Origin: Streptomyces hokutonensis | Lineage (GTDB): Bacteria > Actinomycetota > Actinomycetes > Streptomycetales > Streptomycetaceae | NCBI RefSeq assembly: GCF_000376565.1 | Contig: NZ_BARG01000089.1 | Location: forward strand, 1 to 64,000 | Reading direction: 5' to 3' | Length of the DNA: 64,000 nucleotides | Shown here: one piece after another, positions 7,521 through 15,880 of the stretch | Layout of the letters: every line of letters starts with the position of its first letter | How positions within the stretch are numbered: the first letter of the stretch is position 1 | Program-made: the position numbers and the translations under genes | Notes under the pieces: generated by a model | Told to the model about the DNA's origin: nothing | Seen by the model: the letters and a program-made list of their open reading frames with translations, nothing else | Database searches by the model: none

Positions 7521-9515
7521 ATGCGCATCCGTACGTCCTTCCCCCACGAGACGGCCCACGAGGACATCCGCATCCCGATGCCCGACGGAACACGCCTCTA
7601 CGCGCGCGTGTGGCGCCCGCTGACGGACGAACCCGTGCCGGCGCTCCTCGAATACCTCCCGTACCGGCTGACCGACTGGACGGCGCCCCGCGACGCCCAG
7701 CGCCACCCCTGGTACGCGGGCCACGGCTACGCCTCCGTCCGCGTCGACGTACGCGGCCACGGCAACAGCGAGGGCGCGCCCGGCGACGAGTACGACGCGC
7801 AGGAGCTGGCGGACGGCGTCGAGGTCGTCAACTGGCTTGCCGCACAGCCCTGGTGCACCGGCAAGGTGGGCATGTTCGGCATCTCCTGGGGCGGCTTCAA
7901 CTCGCTCCAGATCGCCGCCCTCGCCCCGGAGCCGCTGAAGGCGATCGTCACCGTCTGCTCGACCGACGACCGCTACGACAACGACGTGCACTACATGGGC
8001 GGTTCGGCCCTAGCCGTCGACCTGCACGCCTGGGCCGCCACCATGCTCGCCTTCGTCGCCCGCCCGCCGGACCCCGAGTACACGGGCCTGGTCTGGCGCG
8101 ACATGTGGCTCAAGCGCCTGGAACGGATCGACCCGTTCATCCACACCTGGCTCGCCCACCAGCTCCGCGACGACTACTGGAAGCACGGCAGCGTCTGCGA
8201 GGACTACGGCGCGATCGGCGCCGCCGTCCTGGCGGTGGGCGGCTGGCACGACCCGTACCGCGACACGGTCCTGCGGCTCGTCGAACACCTCCCGCCGGAA
8301 CGCGTGCGCGGCTTGATCGGGCCCTGGTCCCACCAGTACCCCGACCGGGGGCTGCCGCCAGGACCCGCGATCGGCTTCCTCCAGGAGACCCTGCGCTGGT
8401 GGGACCACTGGCTGAAGGGCGTCGACACGGGGGTCATGGGAGACCCACTGCTCCGCGCCTACGTCAGCGACTCGCACCCTCCCGCCACGGTCTACGACAC
8501 CCTGCCGGGCCGTTGGGTCGGCGAGCCCTCGTGGCCCTCGCCCAATGTGAAGACGACGACGTACGGGCTCCGGGGCGCGCCCGTGCTGGTGCGCTCCCCC
8601 ATGCACACCGGGGTGGACGCGGGCCGTTTCTTCCCGTTCGGGAACGACGCCGATCTGCCGCCGGACCAGCGGGACGAGGACGCGCGGTCGGCGTGCTTCG
8701 AGTTCGAGGTGCCGGCCGAGACGTGGGTGCTGGGGCGGCCGCGAGTGCGGCTGCGGCTGACCTGCGGTGTGCCGCGCGGGCAGGTGATCGCGCGGCTGTG
8801 CGATGTCGCGCCGGACGGGTCGTCGACCCTGGTCACCCGGGGTGTGCTGAACCTGTCGGCTCGGCACGGGCGGGACCGGGCGGTGCCGTGGACTCCGGGG
8901 ACCACGGAGGACGTGACCTTCGAGTTGAACGGCATCGGGCATGCGTTTCCGCCCGGCCATCGGATCCGGCTCGCGGTGTCGTCGGCGTACTGGCCCTGGA
9001 TCTGGCCGCAGCCGGAGTCGGGGGCGGGGTTCACGCTGGATCCGGAGGGGTGTGCGATGGAACTTCCGGTGCGGGAGCGGGAGTTGACCTACGACATTCG
9101 CTTCGACGAGCCAGAAGAGGCCGCGCCGATCGGGGTCAACTACCCCGCCACGCTGGACGAGCCGCGGCCCGAGCGGCTGGTCGTGCGGGATGTGGCGAAG
9201 GGTGAGTGGCGGCTGGAGGTGGACCCCCGGTACGGCGGCACGCGTGTGTATCCGGACGGGCTCGAGTTCACCGAGGACGCGTTGGAGACGTACACGATCG
9301 ACGAGTCGGATCCGTTGTCCGCACGTACGCGGTCCGATTGGACGATCCGGCTGCATCGGCCCGAGCCGGGATGGGACACCACCGTGCGGACGCGGTCCGA
9401 GATCACTTGCGACGAAACGGACTTTATTACCTCGAATGAGGTGATCTGCACCGAGGGCGGCGAAGTGATCTTTCACCGCACTTGGGAGAAAAGGATTCCG
9501 AGAACTGCCAGTTGA
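7521..9515 (+). CDS. CocE/NonD family (S15) hydrolase
   Basis: A 664-residue alpha/beta-hydrolase. The nucleophile elbow GISWGG is at 120-125 (Ser122), the probable acid is Asp244 (GGWHDPYRD) and the base His271 (GPWSHQYPD). The C-terminal 200 residues have the jelly-roll domain of the X-Pro dipeptidyl-peptidase C-terminal type. Family members cleave cocaine-like esters, acyl-amino acids or X-Pro peptides; no signal peptide is seen, so it acts in the cytoplasm. Coupling to the POT transporter upstream suggests a peptide-like substrate. The last 40 codons are more AT-rich than the rest. A hairpin follows the stop directly. Confidence 0.85.
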   Translation: MRIRTSFPHETAHEDIRIPMPDGTRLYARVWRPLTDEPVPALLEYLPYRLTDWTAPRDAQRHPWYAGHGYASVRVDVRGHGNSEGAPGDEYDAQELADGVEVVNWLAAQPWCTGKVGMFGISWGGFNSLQIAALAPEPLKAIVTVCSTDDRYDNDVHYMGGSALAVDLHAWAATMLAFVARPPDPEYTGLVWRDMWLKRLERIDPFIHTWLAHQLRDDYWKHGSVCEDYGAIGAAVLAVGGWHDPYRDTVLRLVEHLPPERVRGLIGPWSHQYPDRGLPPGPAIGFLQETLRWWDHWLKGVDTGVMGDPLLRAYVSDSHPPATVYDTLPGRWVGEPSWPSPNVKTTTYGLRGAPVLVRSPMHTGVDAGRFFPFGNDADLPPDQRDEDARSACFEFEVPAETWVLGRPRVRLRLTCGVPRGQVIARLCDVAPDGSSTLVTRGVLNLSARHGRDRAVPWTPGTTEDVTFELNGIGHAFPPGHRIRLAVSSAYWPWIWPQPESGAGFTLDPEGCAMELPVRERELTYDIRFDEPEEAAPIGVNYPATLDEPRPERLVVRDVAKGEWRLEVDPRYGGTRVYPDGLEFTEDALETYTIDESDPLSARTRSDWTIRLHRPEPGWDTTVRTRSEITCDETDFITSNEVICTEGGEVIFHRTWEKRIPRTAS

Positions 9516-9546
9516 GGATGAATGCCCGATTTGCCATTCTTCATCC
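9516..9546 (+). terminator. Hairpin after the CocE-family gene
   Basis: GGATGAA (9516-9522) pairs perfectly with TTCATCC (9540-9546), starting at the base after the stop codon. No long U run follows, which is common for Streptomyces terminators. It separates the transporter/hydrolase operon from the riboswitch leader. Confidence 0.55.
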
Positions 9547-9749
9547 TGCCGTGAGTTGGGTCACGCGTTTCTGTGGGTGACCTGTGGTCCTGTGTTTTTA
9601 CGTTTCCCCTTGCGGTTATTGACAGTTGAACCTTGGCTTACGCAAAGGATCAAGTGCCCCATACGCCTCAGACCAAGGTCAATAGGTGTTAGGTGTGATT
9701 CCGCCACTTGTTCCGGACATGTGCTCTCGCATAGTTTCCGGGCCTGTCG
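9547..9749 (+). other. Upstream region of the riboswitch-controlled gene
   Basis: This is relatively AT-rich sequence between the hairpin and the c-di-AMP riboswitch. It has a perfect TTGACA at 9619-9624, a possible -35, but no good -10 at standard spacing, and CCTTGG/CCAAGG segments that could pair across about 50 bases. An open frame across this stretch has no ribosome site or recognisable protein and is not called. Confidence 0.4.
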
Positions 9750-9936
9750 AGCGGAACGCCGAATCCTGCCGCCGCCCGGCATCCCAGTCACGAACTTCTC
9801 GCACGGCAGGAGCGGGGGACCCAGGTAAGTCGCCGGACCGGTCACCACGACCGGAACGGCTTGGGGTTAAGTCACGTCCGTGAGGGCGTGGCCGGGCACC
9901 TCCCAGCCCGAACCCGACAGCTCACCTCGCAGGCGA
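9750..9936 (+). promoter_or_regulatory. c-di-AMP riboswitch (ydaO-yuaA type)
   Basis: The leader has the conserved blocks of this riboswitch in the right order: CGCCGAATCCTGCC near 9756, a GCGGGGGACCCAGGTAAG block at 9811-9828, GGGGTTAAGTCACGT near 9864, and the closing CCCGAACCCGACAGCTCACC near 9907. In actinobacteria this class usually sits before genes for cell-wall hydrolases such as Rpf proteins and lytic transglycosylases. High c-di-AMP turns expression off in known cases. The gene begins 17 bases after the element. Confidence 0.85.
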
Positions 9937-9953
9937 CGGAGAGGAACCTCGTC

Positions 9954-10421
9954 ATGCCTGCATCCGCTCAGTCCCGCCGCGCCCGCCTCGTCCGCCGTGT
10001 CGTTGTCGCCGGTACCGGTGTCGCGATCCTCGCCCTGCCCGTCGTGGGCGCGACCACCGCCTCGGCCGCCACGACCTCGTCGACCACGCTCGCCGGGTAC
10101 CCCAACACCCTTGACGGGTGGATCCGTGAGTCGCTCGCGATCATGGCGCAGAAGGGGATTCCCGGTACGTACAACGGGATCTACCGCAACGTGATCCGTG
10201 AGTCCTCCGGCAACCCGTACGCGATCAACAACTGGGACTCCAACGCGGCGGCGGGTACGCCGTCGAAGGGGCTTCTCCAGGTCATCGACCCGACGTTCAA
10301 CGCGTATCACGTTGCCGGGACTTCGTTCGACCCGTACGACCCGGTTGCGAACATCACCGCCGCCTGCAATTACGCGGCGGCCGTGTATGGGTCCATCGAC
10401 AACGTTTACGGGGCTTACTAG
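9954..10421 (+). CDS. Secreted lytic transglycosylase (SLT domain)
   Basis: A 155-residue secreted protein. A Sec signal peptide covers residues 1-39 (basic start, hydrophobic core, ASAA cleavage region). The mature part is a compact soluble-lytic-transglycosylase fold with catalytic Glu83 in VIRESSGNP and the downstream GLLQVIDPTF motif. It cuts peptidoglycan between MurNAc and GlcNAc to form anhydro ends, probably during germination or growth. The ATG has a strong GGAGAGGAA site. Expression is very likely governed by the c-di-AMP riboswitch immediately upstream. There is no LysM or other wall-binding domain. Confidence 0.88.
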   Translation: MPASAQSRRARLVRRVVVAGTGVAILALPVVGATTASAATTSSTTLAGYPNTLDGWIRESLAIMAQKGIPGTYNGIYRNVIRESSGNPYAINNWDSNAAAGTPSKGLLQVIDPTFNAYHVAGTSFDPYDPVANITAACNYAAAVYGSIDNVYGAY

Positions 10422-10433
10422 AAACTGTTGGAT

Positions 10434-10478
10434 CAGCCACGACGGGTTGTTTGTTCGGCTTTCGCGCCGTCGTGGCTG
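10434..10478. terminator. Strong bidirectional terminator hairpin
   Basis: A perfect 12-bp stem, CAGCCACGACGG (10434-10445) with CCGTCGTGGCTG (10467-10478), lies between two convergent genes (transglycosylase and HAD phosphatase). It can serve both strands. Confidence 0.8.
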
Positions 10479-10506
10479 GTCGCGCAGTTCCCCGCGCCCC
10501 TAAAAG
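10479..10506. repeat. Streptomyces intergenic repeat fragment
   Basis: The sequence GCGCAGTTCCCCGCGCCCCT directly follows the terminator stem. It is a very common trailer in Streptomyces genomes. A related CCCCGCGCCCCTA block recurs at about 62350 after another gene end. Confidence 0.5.
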
Positions 10507-10511
10507 ACGCT

Positions 10512-11318
10512 TCAGTCGAGGAGTCTTTCCAGGACCAGCGCGATGCCGTCGTCCTCGTTCGATGACGTCACCTCGTCCGCCACTGCCTTGAGTTCGGGGT
10601 GGGCGTTGGCCATTGCCACTCCGTGTGCCGCCCAGTCGAACATCGGGATGTCGTTCGGCATGTCGCCGAAGGCGATGGTGTCGGACGGGGTGAGGCCCAA
10701 GTGGCGGGCGGCGAGGGCGAGGCCCGTCGCCTTGGTGATGCCGAGTGGCTGGAGTTCGACGGTGCCGGGGCCCGACATGGTGACCGAGGCCAGGGAACCG
10801 ACCACCGAGCGCGCCGTGGACGCCAACTCGTCGTCCTCCAGGGCCGGGTGACGGAGCAACACCTTGCTGATTGGTTCGGACCAGAGGTCGTCGCGCCTGC
10901 CCACCCGCACCGCGGGGAGCGTGGGGTGCGGCATCAGGTAGCCGGGTTCGATCAGCGTGAGGCCGTCCACTCCGTCCTGGTCGACCGCCGCGTAGACCTG
11001 GCCCACTTCCGCCTCGATCTTGCCGAGCGCGGTCTCCGCCAGCTCACGGTCCAGGGTGACCGACCAGAGCAGACAGTCCGCGCCGGCGTCGTACAACTGC
11101 GCGCCCTGTCCGCACACCGCGAGCCCCCTGCTGCCCAGGTCCTCGAGGAGCGGTCGCACTCTCGGGGCGGGCCTGCCGGTGACGACCAGGTGCCGGGCGC
11201 CGGCCGCCGACGCCCTCGCCAGTGCGATGCGGGACCGGTCGGAGAGCGTGTCGTCGCCGCGCAGCAGCGTTCCGTCCAGGTCGGTGGCGATCAGTGCATA
11301 TGCGAGGGGTGCGGCCAT
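10512..11318 (-). CDS. Cof-type HAD-IIB phosphatase
   Basis: A 268-residue haloacid-dehalogenase hydrolase. The nucleophile motif DLDGT is at 13-17, a TGRP motif II lies near 47, and the C-terminal metal motif GDMPNDIPMF fits the Cof/IIB subgroup with its alpha/beta cap. Such enzymes dephosphorylate sugar phosphates, flavin nucleotides or pyridoxal phosphate in the cytoplasm. TATTCT (11325-11330, minus strand) lies about six bases before the ATG and could be a -10 element of a leaderless transcript, which is an inference. It is downstream of the LacI gene but separated by 106 bases. Confidence 0.85.
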   Translation of the reverse strand: MAAPLAYALIATDLDGTLLRGDDTLSDRSRIALARASAAGARHLVVTGRPAPRVRPLLEDLGSRGLAVCGQGAQLYDAGADCLLWSVTLDRELAETALGKIEAEVGQVYAAVDQDGVDGLTLIEPGYLMPHPTLPAVRVGRRDDLWSEPISKVLLRHPALEDDELASTARSVVGSLASVTMSGPGTVELQPLGITKATGLALAARHLGLTPSDTIAFGDMPNDIPMFDWAAHGVAMANAHPELKAVADEVTSSNEDDGIALVLERLLD

Positions 11319-11424
11319 GATCAGAGAATACGGATGGAACGCCCCACCGACTCGACACGAACCGGACGGCTGCTGCCTTCACATACGTTGACCCGAGTTC
11401 CGGTTGGTTTGACAGTTACGGCGG

Positions 11425-12453
11425 TTATGCCGACTCCCGGATCACCAGTTCGGTGGGCAGGATCACGCCCGCAGTGTCCTCGCCGGCGATCTGCGCGAGC
11501 AGCATGCGGACCATTTCGGCGCTGATGCGGTCGTAGGGCTGGCGCATCGTCGTGAGGGCCGGGGTGATCGCCGTGGCCGCCGCCGAGTCGTCGAAGCCTC
11601 CGACAGCGATGTCATCCGGGACCGAACGGCCGGATTGCTGGAGGGTGTTGACGACTCCGAGCGCCATGAGGTCGGAGGCCACGAACACCGCGTCTATGTC
11701 GGGGGCCTGCGTCAGGAGTTTGCGGGCCGCTTCCTCGCCGCCCGTGCGGCGGTAGTCGCCCTCCACCACCAGCGCCGGGTCCTGTGGGAGGCCCGCCTCC
11801 GCCAGGACGTCCCGGTAGCCGGCCAGGCGATCGGGGCCGCCCGGTGCGTCGAGGGGGCCGGTGACCATGGCGATGCGGCGTCTGCCGCGGGAGATCAGGT
11901 GGCGGACCATTTCCTGGGCGCCGTCGCGGTCGGCCGCGGCCACGTAGCTGTACTTGGAGGCGGGGCCCAGCGGTTTGCCGCAGGCCACCAACGGGATGCC
12001 CGCGTCGCGGAGTTCGGCCGCGACCGGGTCGCCGCTGTGGTTGGAGACGAGCAGCACGCCGTCCACGTGGCCCGAGGTGATGTAGCGGGTGAGGCGACGG
12101 CGGTCGTCCTTGGAGGACGCCAGCATCAGGAGCAGGGGGATGTCGTGGCGGGCCAGGTGTTCGGTGCAACCCCGCAGCAGGACATTGAAGTTGGGGTCCT
12201 CGAAGAACTTCTCCTGCGGCTCGGTGAGGAGGAACGCCACCGAGTCCGACCGTCCGGTGCTCAGGGAGCGGGCGTGCCGGTTGACGACGTAGCCCGTCTT
12301 CCTGATCGCCGTCTCCACGGCGGTGCGGGCGGCCGGTGAGACGTAGTGGCCGCCGTTGAGGAAACGGGAGACGGTCCCCCGGGAGACGCCTGCCTCCCGG
12401 GCCACGTCATGGATGGTGGGCGGTTTGCGGCGTCCGTTCGGACTGGTGGTCAT
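11425..12453 (-). CDS. LacI family transcriptional regulator
   Basis: A 342-residue repressor. The N-terminal helix-turn-helix with hinge is at about 13-65 (TIHDVAREAGVSRGTVSRFL), followed by a periplasmic-binding-protein-like sensor domain. It is the last gene of the importer unit, 54 bases after the MalG-like permease gene. By position it should control the galactan-use locus in response to a galacto-oligosaccharide. A candidate operator pair lies in the divergent promoter at 15726-15838. Confidence 0.85.
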   Translation of the reverse strand: MTTSPNGRRKPPTIHDVAREAGVSRGTVSRFLNGGHYVSPAARTAVETAIRKTGYVVNRHARSLSTGRSDSVAFLLTEPQEKFFEDPNFNVLLRGCTEHLARHDIPLLLMLASSKDDRRRLTRYITSGHVDGVLLVSNHSGDPVAAELRDAGIPLVACGKPLGPASKYSYVAAADRDGAQEMVRHLISRGRRRIAMVTGPLDAPGGPDRLAGYRDVLAEAGLPQDPALVVEGDYRRTGGEEAARKLLTQAPDIDAVFVASDLMALGVVNTLQQSGRSVPDDIAVGGFDDSAAATAITPALTTMRQPYDRISAEMVRMLLAQIAGEDTAGVILPTELVIRESA

Positions 12454-12507
12454 GGTCCTCGTTCTGCCGGTTCAGTGCGGTGGGGGGAGGTACTCGCTAC
12501 ATACTTC

Positions 12508-13374
12508 TCACGCCTTGACCGAGCCGCTCAGCAGGTCCAGGGACCAGAAGCGCTGGATCACCAGGAAGAGCGCGATCAGCGGCAGGATCGCGAGGAAGCA
12601 GCCCATGATGACCAGGGTGTAGAGGGCGGGTTGGGAGGCGCCCTGGTTGAGCAGGGTGTAAAGGCCCAGCGTGAGCGGGAACTTGGTGTCGTCCGCGAGC
12701 ATCACGTACGGCAGCAGGAAGTTGTTCCAGATGCCGACGAACTGGAACAGGAACACCGTGATGAGGCCCGGCATCATCATCGGCACCGCGATCCGCGAGA
12801 AGATCCGCCACTCGCTCGCGCCGTCCATGCGGGCCGCTTCGAGGAGTTCGGCGGGCACGGAGGCGGCCGCGTAGATGCGGACGAGGTAGACGCCGTACGG
12901 GGAGAGGATCGATGGCAGGAGCATCGACCAGTACGAGTCGGCCAGGCCGAGCTTCGACAGGAGCAGGTACTGCGGGACCGTCAGCACGATGCTCGGGACG
13001 AGGACGCCGGCCAGCATCAGCTTGAACACGAACTCCCGGCCACGGAAGGCGAATCGGCCCAGCGCGTAGCCGCCGGCGGCCGAGACCGCGGCGGAGAGCA
13101 GGGCGCCGCCGCCCGCGTAGAAGAGGGAGTTGACCATCCACTCCCAGTAGATGCCGTCCCGGTAGGAGCTCAGCTCCTTGAGGTTGTCGAGGAATCCGGT
13201 GCCGGGGGCGAAGGTGAAGGTCGAGAAGAGTTCGCCGTGGCCCTTGCTGGCCGCGATGACCACCCAGGCCACGGGGATCAGGCAGTACAGGGAGCCGAGG
13301 ATCAGCACCAGGGTCGGCACCCACGCGGTGCGCCTGGGCTTGGTGTCGGCGGCGGTGAGGGTGAGGGGGGTCAT
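12508..13374 (-). CDS. Sugar ABC transporter permease, MalG-like
   Basis: A 288-residue inner-membrane protein with six helices and the EAA loop (EAARMDGASEW, 179-189) that docks the ATPase. It is of the carbohydrate uptake CUT1 type, corresponding in layout to GanQ of Bacillus. Its start overlaps the preceding permease gene by four bases. No ATPase is encoded here, so the importer probably uses a shared MsiK-type ATPase encoded elsewhere, as is known in Streptomyces. Confidence 0.9.
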   Translation of the reverse strand: MTPLTLTAADTKPRRTAWVPTLVLILGSLYCLIPVAWVVIAASKGHGELFSTFTFAPGTGFLDNLKELSSYRDGIYWEWMVNSLFYAGGGALLSAAVSAAGGYALGRFAFRGREFVFKLMLAGVLVPSIVLTVPQYLLLSKLGLADSYWSMLLPSILSPYGVYLVRIYAAASVPAELLEAARMDGASEWRIFSRIAVPMMMPGLITVFLFQFVGIWNNFLLPYVMLADDTKFPLTLGLYTLLNQGASQPALYTLVIMGCFLAILPLIALFLVIQRFWSLDLLSGSVKA

Positions 13375-14360
13375 GCCCGGTCCTCCCGGGTGTAGCGGTC
13401 GGAGACGCGCAGCAGCGTGAAGGAGAGCGCGAAGGTCGCCAGGGCCAGCACCACGGCGGTGGCGGAGGCGCCGTAGATGTCCGACCTGAGGAAGGCGGCG
13501 TCGTAGATGGCCATCAGCGGACTCCAGGAACTGGAGAGGCCGTTGGTCAGCGGCTTAAGCGCCATCGGCTCGGTGAAGACCTGGAGCGTGGCGATGACCG
13601 AGAAGAAGAACGTGAGCACGAGCGAGGGCATCACGATCGGGATCTTGATGCGCAGGGCGATCTTCAGGTCGGACGCGCCGTCGATGCGGGCGGCCTCGTA
13701 GATCTCCTGCGGGATCGAGCGCAGGGCCGTGTAGATCACGATCATGTTGAAGCCGGTGCCGCCCCACACCGCGATGTTCGCGAAGGACAGGTACAGGTTG
13801 CCCCCGTCGAACAGGTCCGGCTGCGGGAGGTGGAACTCGCGCAGCAGGTAGTAGAAGGGGCTGACCGTCGGCAGGTACAGGAAGCCCCACATCAGGGCGG
13901 CGATGATGCCCGGGACGGCGTACGGCAGGAAGATCGCGAGGCGGGCGAACTTGGCGCTGCGCGCCCGCGGGGTGTCCAGCATCAGCGCGAAGACCAGGGC
14001 GAGACCGAGCATCGTGGGGATGACGATCAGGCCGTAGCCGAAGGCGCGCAGGACGCTGTGGCCGAACTCGGAGTCCTCGAAGACGGCGGTGTAGTTGCCG
14101 ATGCCGTTCCACACCTGCTGACGGGCGCCCTTGCCGAGGCCGATGCCCTTGACCTGGACCTTGTGGAGGCTGAGCCACACCGCGTACCCGATCGGTACGA
14201 CGGTGAAGGCGGCGAACAGGAGCACGGCCGGTACCAGGAACCAGTACGGCGCGCTGCGGCCACGGCGGCGGATGCGGCGGGGGCGGACGGTGGTGGCGGT
14301 GCCGTCCGCCAAGGGCCCGGCCGTCGTGCGGCCGGAGCCCTTGAGCGGAGTGGCGGTCAT
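13371..14360 (-). CDS. Sugar ABC transporter permease, MalF-like
   Basis: A 329-residue partner permease with an arginine-rich cytoplasmic N-terminus, six helices and the EAA loop EAARIDGASDLKIALRI. Start ATG at 14360 overlaps the stop of the binding-protein gene by four bases; the much longer open frame upstream is the shadow of that gene. It corresponds to GanP in layout. Together with the MalG-like subunit it forms the translocation pore for galactan-derived oligosaccharides (inferred from the neighbouring glycosidases). Confidence 0.9.
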   Translation of the reverse strand: MTATPLKGSGRTTAGPLADGTATTVRPRRIRRRGRSAPYWFLVPAVLLFAAFTVVPIGYAVWLSLHKVQVKGIGLGKGARQQVWNGIGNYTAVFEDSEFGHSVLRAFGYGLIVIPTMLGLALVFALMLDTPRARSAKFARLAIFLPYAVPGIIAALMWGFLYLPTVSPFYYLLREFHLPQPDLFDGGNLYLSFANIAVWGGTGFNMIVIYTALRSIPQEIYEAARIDGASDLKIALRIKIPIVMPSLVLTFFFSVIATLQVFTEPMALKPLTNGLSSSWSPLMAIYDAAFLRSDIYGASATAVVLALATFALSFTLLRVSDRYTREDRA

Positions 14361-15691
14361 GCCTCGGTCACCTTGAAGCCCTGCTTCTTCATGTCGGTGA
14401 AGGTCGCCGACTGCATGGTGGCGAGCGCGGTGTCGAACTGCGCGGCCTTCTTCGCCTTGGTGGCCTTGCCGAAGGCGTCGCTGAAGGTGTCGTAGGCGAC
14501 CTGGACGTTCGGGCCCCAGGCGGAGGCGGCCGTGGTCGCGGCGATCTTCGCGGCGGTGTCGTAGAAGTCGGTCTGGTTCGGGAAGAACGCGGGCGGGGTG
14601 AGCACGGAGCCGGACTGGCCCTTGGTGGCCGCCGGGTAGATGGCGACCTCCTTGACCAGGGCGGCCAGCGCCTCCGGGTCGGTGTTCAGCCAGGCCGCGA
14701 ACTTGGCCGCGGCCTCGGCGTGCTTGGTGTCGGTGGAGACGCCGGTGGAGGAGCCGCCCCAGCTGCCGGTGACGCTCTCGCCCGCGCTCCACTGCGGCAG
14801 CGGCGCCATGCGCCACTTGCCCTTGGTGTCGGGGGCCGAGCTGACCAGCACACCGGGCGCCCACACTGCCGAGACCCAGGCGATGTTGGTGCCCTTGTTC
14901 AGCGCGTTGTTCCAAGCCGGCGTGTACATCGGCTGGTTCTCGATCACGCCCTCCTGGACGAGACCGCCCCAGAACTCCGCGACCTTCTTGGTGGCCGCGT
15001 CGTCGATGCCCACGGTCCACTTGCCGCCGTCGCCCACGGTCCACCACTTGGCACCGGCCTGCTGCGCCAACCCGGCGAACAGACCGGGATCGTTGGACGA
15101 GAACGTCGTCAAGTAGGCGTTCGGAAGTGCCTTCTTGGCGGCGCGGGCGGTCTTGGCGAAGTCGTCCCACGTGGTGGGGACGGTCAGGTTGTGCTGCTTG
15201 AACAGGTCCTCGCGGTAGAAGAACATCAGCGGGCCGGAGTCCTGCGGTATCGCGTACACGGCGTCGGTGCCGAGCGTGACCATGCCCCAAAGTCCCTCGG
15301 CGAACTCGGACTTGGCGGACTTCGCGTACTTGGAGATGTCGGCGAGGACGTCGTTCGAGACCAGCGTCGGCAGCGACTGGTACTCGACCTGGATCAGGTC
15401 GGGGGCGTTGCCCGCCTTCTTCGCGGTGATCAGCTTGGAGACGATGTCCTTGCCGGCGGCCTGCTTGGAGACGGTGACCGTGATGTCCGGGTTCTTCTTG
15501 TTCCAGATCGCGGCGACCTTGTCCATGTTCGGCGCCCAGGACCAGTAGGTCAGCTTGACGGGCCCGCTGCTCTTGCCGGAGTCGTCGTCGGAACCGCCGC
15601 AGGCGGCGAGGGTGCCGGTGAGGCCGACAGCTGCTGCCCCGGCAAGGATGCTGCGCCTGCTGAACTGGTGGCGGTGGATCGACATCTTCAT
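14357..15691 (-). CDS. Sugar ABC transporter substrate-binding lipoprotein
   Basis: A 444-residue family 1 solute-binding protein. The signal peptide has a twin arginine (SRRSILAG, 11-18) and lipobox LAAC with Cys31, so it is probably exported folded and lipid-anchored. The mature protein has the two-lobed extracellular solute-binding pattern rich in Trp and Asp. First gene of the importer operon. By context it binds galacto-oligosaccharides released by the GH53 enzyme (GanS-like role). Confidence 0.9.
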   Translation of the reverse strand: MKMSIHRHQFSRRSILAGAAAVGLTGTLAACGGSDDDSGKSSGPVKLTYWSWAPNMDKVAAIWNKKNPDITVTVSKQAAGKDIVSKLITAKKAGNAPDLIQVEYQSLPTLVSNDVLADISKYAKSAKSEFAEGLWGMVTLGTDAVYAIPQDSGPLMFFYREDLFKQHNLTVPTTWDDFAKTARAAKKALPNAYLTTFSSNDPGLFAGLAQQAGAKWWTVGDGGKWTVGIDDAATKKVAEFWGGLVQEGVIENQPMYTPAWNNALNKGTNIAWVSAVWAPGVLVSSAPDTKGKWRMAPLPQWSAGESVTGSWGGSSTGVSTDTKHAEAAAKFAAWLNTDPEALAALVKEVAIYPAATKGQSGSVLTPPAFFPNQTDFYDTAAKIAATTAASAWGPNVQVAYDTFSDAFGKATKAKKAAQFDTALATMQSATFTDMKKQGFKVTEA

Positions 15692-15725
15692 CTCCCCTGA
15701 CTGAGTGCGAGCCTGTCCACGGCTC

Positions 15726-15838
15726 TGTGACCGTGCACAGTAGAGAATTGTTTCGGACCCTTGTCAATGGGTGTCGCCTGGGGTTACCTACTTGTTGCTG
15801 ACGGGTGGACGCCGCAACCATCCATGTGCACGATCACA
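15726..15838. promoter_or_regulatory. Inverted-repeat pair in the divergent galactan promoter
   Basis: TGTGACCGTGCACA (15726-15739) and TGTGCACGATCACA (15825-15838) are reverse complements at 13 of 14 positions, about 85 bases apart, one near each divergent gene. Each half contains the palindrome GTGCAC. The layout fits two operators bound by one dimeric or tetrameric regulator, most simply the LacI protein of the same locus. A looped complex would shut both promoters. This is inference from symmetry and position. Confidence 0.45.
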
Positions 15839-15880
15839 GAAACAGTCGAGTTTTCCCCTCCGACCCCCGGGAGTGAACCC

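Noticed and set aside
9556..9828. Open frame of 90 codons before the transglycosylase
   Set aside because: It runs into the c-di-AMP riboswitch, has no ribosome site and no protein-like features.
13371..15821. Apparent 816-codon fusion upstream of the MalF-like permease
   Set aside because: The upstream part is the shadow of the substrate-binding protein; the permease starts at 14360 with a 4-base overlap.
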